A DNA stretch of 7,384 nucleotides from Pseudomonadota bacterium (GTDB lineage: Bacteria > Pseudomonadota > Gammaproteobacteria > Burkholderiales > Burkholderiaceae_F). Shown piece by piece: positions 4,493-7,384 of this stretch. Numbering within the stretch: the first letter of the stretch is position 1; each line of letters begins with the position of its first letter. The stretch covers positions 1-7,384 of the forward strand of contig JAKANT010000073.1 of assembly GCA_021823635.1 (NCBI GenBank). The letters run 5' to 3'. Position numbers and translations under genes: made by a program. Under the pieces are notes generated by a model. That model saw only the letters and a list, made by a program, of their open reading frames with translations, was not told where the DNA came from and did no database searches.

Positions 4493-6283
4493 ATGCAGCG
4501 CAGACTCTTCCCTTTGTGGCTGTGCGCCGCACTCGCACCGGCAGCCTGCGGCGGCGGCGTCGAACCCGAGGCGCAACCCGACGCCGAGCGATCGGTGGCG
4601 CAGAACGCCCGCGGTGGAGGCACGCTGGCGCTCGCGTGCGACGCGCTCGCCGCCACGCTCGCCTATCCGAACACGGTGTTCACGGCCTCCAGCGAAGTGC
4701 CGGCCGGAGCGCTCACGATCGGCGGCCAGCCGGTCGGCGCGCATTGCCGGCTGCTCGGCAAGATGCACGAGCGCGTCAGTGCGGTGGACGGCAAGACCTA
4801 CGCGATCGGCTTCGAGATGCGGCTGCCGCTGACGTGGAACGGGCGCTTTTTCTATCAGGCCAACGGCGGGCTCGACGGCAACGTGGTGCCGGCCACCGGC
4901 AACACCAGCGGCGGCGGTCCGCTGACGAGCGCCCTGCTGCAAGGCTTCGCGGTCATCAGCTCGGACGCCGGCCATTCCGCGGCCCAGAACCCGACTTTCG
5001 GCCTGGATCCCCAGGCGCGCCTCGATTACGGCTACCAGGCGGTCGGCAAGCTGACGCCGATGGCGAAGAGCGTGATCCGCGCCGCCTACGGCAAGCCGGC
5101 GCGCTACTCCTACATCGGCGGCTGCTCCAACGGCGGGCGGCACGCAATGGTGGCGGCGGCGCGCTATCCCGATCAATTCGACGGCTACCTGGTCGGCGCG
5201 CCCGGCTTCAACCTACCGCGCGCCGCGGTGGCCAACATCTACGGCGCGCAGCAGTACGCACCGCTCGCCCTGCCGGGGGTGACGATCCCCGCCGGACCGT
5301 TCGCCGGCCTACCGGATCTCTCGACCGCCTTCACCGCCACCGAGCGGCAACTGGTCGCCGCCAAAGTGCTCGAGCGCTGCGACGCCCTGGACGGGCTGGC
5401 CGACGGCATCGTCAACGACGTGCGGGCCTGCCAGCGCGCGTTCGACCTGAACCGCGACGTGCCGACCTGCGAGGGCCCGCGCAACGGGACCTGCCTGAGC
5501 GCGGCGCAAAAGACGGCGATCGGCAACATCTTCGCCGGCGCGCGCGACAGCGCCGGCCGTGCCATCTACGCGAGCTTCCCGTACGACACCGGCATCGCGT
5601 CGGCCAATTACGTGTTCTGGGATTTCGTCGCCCCGCTCGCGCTCGATTCCGGCGCCGTGGGCTTTGTGTTCGGCACGCCGCCGGCGAATCCGCTCACGTT
5701 CAACGGGCCGGCGTTCGCGCTGACCAGCAGCATCGATGCGCTGTTCGCGTCGATTTTCGCCACCGACGCCACGTACACCGAGTCCGGCATGTCGTTCATG
5801 ACGCCGCCCAATGCCACGCAGTTGCGCGGCGTGCAGCGCCGCGGCGGCCGCATGATCGTCTATCACGGGGTCAGCGACGCCATCTTTTCCGCCCACGACA
5901 CGATCGACTGGTTCCGCCGCCTGAATGCACCGTCGCGCCGCGGTCACCGCGATGCGCACGAAGACGATCGCGATCACGACCATGGCGGCGCGGCGCGCAG
6001 CTTCGCCCGTCTGTACCTCGTGCCCGGCATGGCCCACTGCAGCGGCGGCGCGTCGACCGATCAATTCGACCTGCTGACACCGCTGGTGCAGTGGGTCGAG
6101 GGCGGTCGCGTGCCCGAGCGCGTGATCGCGCGCGCGCGCGGCGCGGGCAATGTCGGCGGCGTGAACCCCGAGGTGCCGGCCGGCTGGGCGCCGGACCGCA
6201 CGCGACCGTTGTGTCCGTATCCGCGTGTAGCGACCTACGTGGGCGGCGACGTCGAGCGCGCCAAGAGCTTCGCCTGCAAGTAA
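4493..6283 (+). CDS. Exported tannase/feruloyl esterase family hydrolase
   Basis: A 596-residue protein of the tannase and feruloyl esterase family (PF07519), serine hydrolases that cut aromatic ester bonds in gallotannins, feruloyl or chlorogenate-type esters; MHETase is a relative. The nucleophile is Ser212 in GGCSNGGR (209-216), Asp462 in HGVSDAIFS (458-466) is the likely acid, and His515 lies in GMAHCSGG (512-519). Cys211 and Cys516 next to Ser and His give the family's CS-D-HC disulfide arrangement. CDALDGLADGIVND (296-309) resembles the calcium-binding loop of the lid domain. The N-terminus (MQRRLFPLWLCAALAPAAC) is a short export signal; Cys19 followed by GGG suggests a lipoprotein, but Pro at -3 makes a poor lipobox. 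ATG 4493 has GAGGAG 6 bases upstream. A His/Asp-rich stretch at 485-497 is unusual. Placed beside MarR and fcs, it probably supplies free hydroxycinnamate. Ester specificity is not determinable. Confidence 0.9.
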   Translation: MQRRLFPLWLCAALAPAACGGGVEPEAQPDAERSVAQNARGGGTLALACDALAATLAYPNTVFTASSEVPAGALTIGGQPVGAHCRLLGKMHERVSAVDGKTYAIGFEMRLPLTWNGRFFYQANGGLDGNVVPATGNTSGGGPLTSALLQGFAVISSDAGHSAAQNPTFGLDPQARLDYGYQAVGKLTPMAKSVIRAAYGKPARYSYIGGCSNGGRHAMVAAARYPDQFDGYLVGAPGFNLPRAAVANIYGAQQYAPLALPGVTIPAGPFAGLPDLSTAFTATERQLVAAKVLERCDALDGLADGIVNDVRACQRAFDLNRDVPTCEGPRNGTCLSAAQKTAIGNIFAGARDSAGRAIYASFPYDTGIASANYVFWDFVAPLALDSGAVGFVFGTPPANPLTFNGPAFALTSSIDALFASIFATDATYTESGMSFMTPPNATQLRGVQRRGGRMIVYHGVSDAIFSAHDTIDWFRRLNAPSRRGHRDAHEDDRDHDHGGAARSFARLYLVPGMAHCSGGASTDQFDLLTPLVQWVEGGRVPERVIARARGAGNVGGVNPEVPAGWAPDRTRPLCPYPRVATYVGGDVERAKSFACK

Positions 6284-6301
6284 AGGACAGGACAGACCGT
6301 G

Positions 6302-6329
6302 CCGCCGCGCTCAGGTGAGGGCGCGGCGG
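6302..6329. terminator. Perfect 9-bp stem-loop between the esterase and ligase genes
   Basis: CCGCCGCGC (6302-6310) pairs exactly with GCGCGGCGG (6321-6329) around a 10-base loop. The loop begins with the stop codon of the minus-strand ligase (6311-6313), and the stem starts 18 bases after the esterase TAA. No T-run is present. The convergent position suggests shared termination for both genes. Confidence 0.45.
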
Positions 6330-7384
6330 TCTTCGATCACCTTGCCGTCATTGGGCAGACTGGACGGTGCGACGAGCTCGACACGCCCGCCCAGTTTGGT
6401 CACCGCGCGCAGCGACTCGGCCAACCGCTGCGCCAGTGCGTCGCTCGGCTGCGCGCATTCGGCCAGCAATGCCATCGCGTCGGCCTCGCCCTCGCGCGTC
6501 ACTACCAGCCGCAGACGCCCGACTTCCGGGTGACGTTTGCCGATCTCGGCCAACTGCTCGGGACGTACGAACATGCCCTTGACCTTGGTCGTCTGATCCG
6601 CCCGCCCCAGCCAGCCGCGGATGCGTACGTTGGTGCGGCCGCATGGCGACGTGCCGGGCATGATCGCCGACAGATCGCCGAGCGCGAGCCGGATCCAAGG
6701 GTGGTCGTGATCGAACGACGTGACCACGATCTCGCCGACCTCGCCGTCCGGCACCGGCTCGCCGGTGCCGGGGCGCACGATCTCGAGCAGCACGTCCTCG
6801 TTGACGATCAACCCTTCGCGCGCCGGCGATTCATAGGCGATGCAGCCTAGGTCGGCGGTGGCGTAGATCTGGTAGGCATCCACGCCGCGGCGCTTGATCT
6901 CGGCCTGAAGCGAGGGCGGAAACGCGGCACCCGAGACCACCGCCTTGCGGATCGAGCCCGCATTGCGGCCCTTTTGTTCCGCCGCATCGAGCAGGATCTT
7001 CAAGAAGTCCGGCGTGCCGGCGTACGCGGTCGGACGCAGGTGCTCGATCACCTCTAGTTGCTGCTCGGTGTTGCCGGGGCCGGCGGGAATCACGACGCAG
7101 CCGATCGCGCGCGCGCCCGAATCGAGGATGAACCCGCCCGGGGTCAGGTGGTACGAAAAGGTGTTGAGCACGATGTCGCCGCGGCGGAAACCGGCGGCGA
7201 ACAGGCCGCGGCCGGAACGCCACGCGTCGTCGTGCACCCCTTCCGGCTCGAAGATCGGGCCGGGCGAGGTGAACAGCCGCGCGAACGGCGCGAGCGACTC
7301 GACCAGCCCGGCAAACGGCGGCGCCAACTTCTGCATGCCGATCAGATCGCCCTTGCGCAGCACCAGCAGGCGGGCGAGCGCCGC
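6311..7384 (-). CDS. Phenylacetate-CoA ligase-like adenylate-forming enzyme (N-terminus off window)
   Basis: The frame stays open to the window edge, so 357 residues are visible; comparison with PaaK-like proteins (roughly 430 residues) suggests several tens are missing. Numbering from the edge, recognisable ANL motifs are YQIYATADLG (171-180), WIRLALGDLSA (230-240, the acidic motif binding the AMP ribose), GRADQTTKVKGMFVRPEQL (260-278, the hinge) and LPNDGKVIEDRR (343-354), with Lys348 as candidate adenylation lysine. The region where PaaK has its glycine-rich SSGTTG loop reads FTSPGPIFEPEG (38-49), so the phosphate-binding loop is altered. This fits a distinct PaaK-like subgroup (COG1541) often found near aromatic acid genes. 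It probably activates an aromatic acid to its CoA thioester; the substrate is unknown. It converges on the esterase gene, with 27 bases between stops, so is not in its operon. An internal GTG at 7363 is unlikely to be the start. Confidence 0.85.
   Translation of the reverse strand, partial: AALARLLVLRKGDLIGMQKLAPPFAGLVESLAPFARLFTSPGPIFEPEGVHDDAWRSGRGLFAAGFRRGDIVLNTFSYHLTPGGFILDSGARAIGCVVIPAGPGNTEQQLEVIEHLRPTAYAGTPDFLKILLDAAEQKGRNAGSIRKAVVSGAAFPPSLQAEIKRRGVDAYQIYATADLGCIAYESPAREGLIVNEDVLLEIVRPGTGEPVPDGEVGEIVVTSFDHDHPWIRLALGDLSAIMPGTSPCGRTNVRIRGWLGRADQTTKVKGMFVRPEQLAEIGKRHPEVGRLRLVVTREGEADAMALLAECAQPSDALAQRLAESLRAVTKLGGRVELVAPSSLPNDGKVIEDRRALT

Noticed and set aside
1768..4656. A 962-codon open frame on the minus strand across crotonase, fcs, MarR and the control region
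   Set aside because: It encodes Arg/Ala/Gly/His-rich low-complexity sequence, is antisense to well-supported genes and crosses the divergent promoter region. It is a by-product of high GC.
4516..6318. A 600-codon + strand frame overlapping the esterase
   Set aside because: It is an arginine-rich out-of-frame shadow; the esterase frame has the signal peptide, catalytic motifs and ribosome site.
1..7384. Mobile elements, CRISPR arrays, tRNA or rRNA genes
   Set aside because: No transposase or integrase motifs, terminal inverted repeats, regularly spaced repeats or tRNA-like structures were seen. The locus reads as an ordinary catabolic cluster.

Overview
The window is very GC-rich, its coding frames have almost only G or C at third positions, and its proteins resemble those of Burkholderiales-type Betaproteobacteria. 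That assignment is inferred from protein character; no phylogenetic marker is present. The content points to a chromosomal or megaplasmid locus for catabolism of plant hydroxycinnamates (ferulate, p-coumarate, caffeate and their esters).

Layout: (1) 3-86, the last codons of an unidentified + strand gene; (2) 103-981 (-), an amidohydrolase-2 family metal-dependent enzyme; (3) a 154-base divergent control region; (4) 1136-1933 (+), a crotonase, followed after 23 bases by (5) 1957-3816 (+), feruloyl-CoA synthetase, clearly one operon; (6) 3822-4322 (-), a MarR-family regulator; (7) a 170-base divergent control region rich in inverted repeats; (8) 4493-6283 (+), an exported tannase/feruloyl esterase family hydrolase; (9) 6311-7384 (-), a phenylacetate-CoA-ligase-like adenylate-forming enzyme whose N-terminus lies beyond the window.

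Proposed joint action (inference): the exported esterase frees hydroxycinnamate from an ester; feruloyl-CoA synthetase makes the CoA thioester; the crotonase hydrates the side chain; the divergent amidohydrolase may act on a downstream or side product; the MarR protein probably senses the acyl-CoA and represses the promoters. The crotonase is not a textbook hydroxycinnamoyl-CoA hydratase-lyase: it has the two-glutamate arrangement of ordinary hydratases and lacks tyrosines of the HCHL active site. How the side chain is cleaved is therefore the main open question.

Two architectural patterns stand out. A motif of the form TTC(A/T)CAA(G/T), with TTCAC/GTGAA half-sites, recurs in both divergent control regions and overlaps promoter-like elements. 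Each of the three tail-to-tail gene junctions carries a perfect 9-bp GC-rich hairpin at or next to the stop codon of the minus-strand gene. I saw no mobile element, CRISPR array, tRNA or rRNA.
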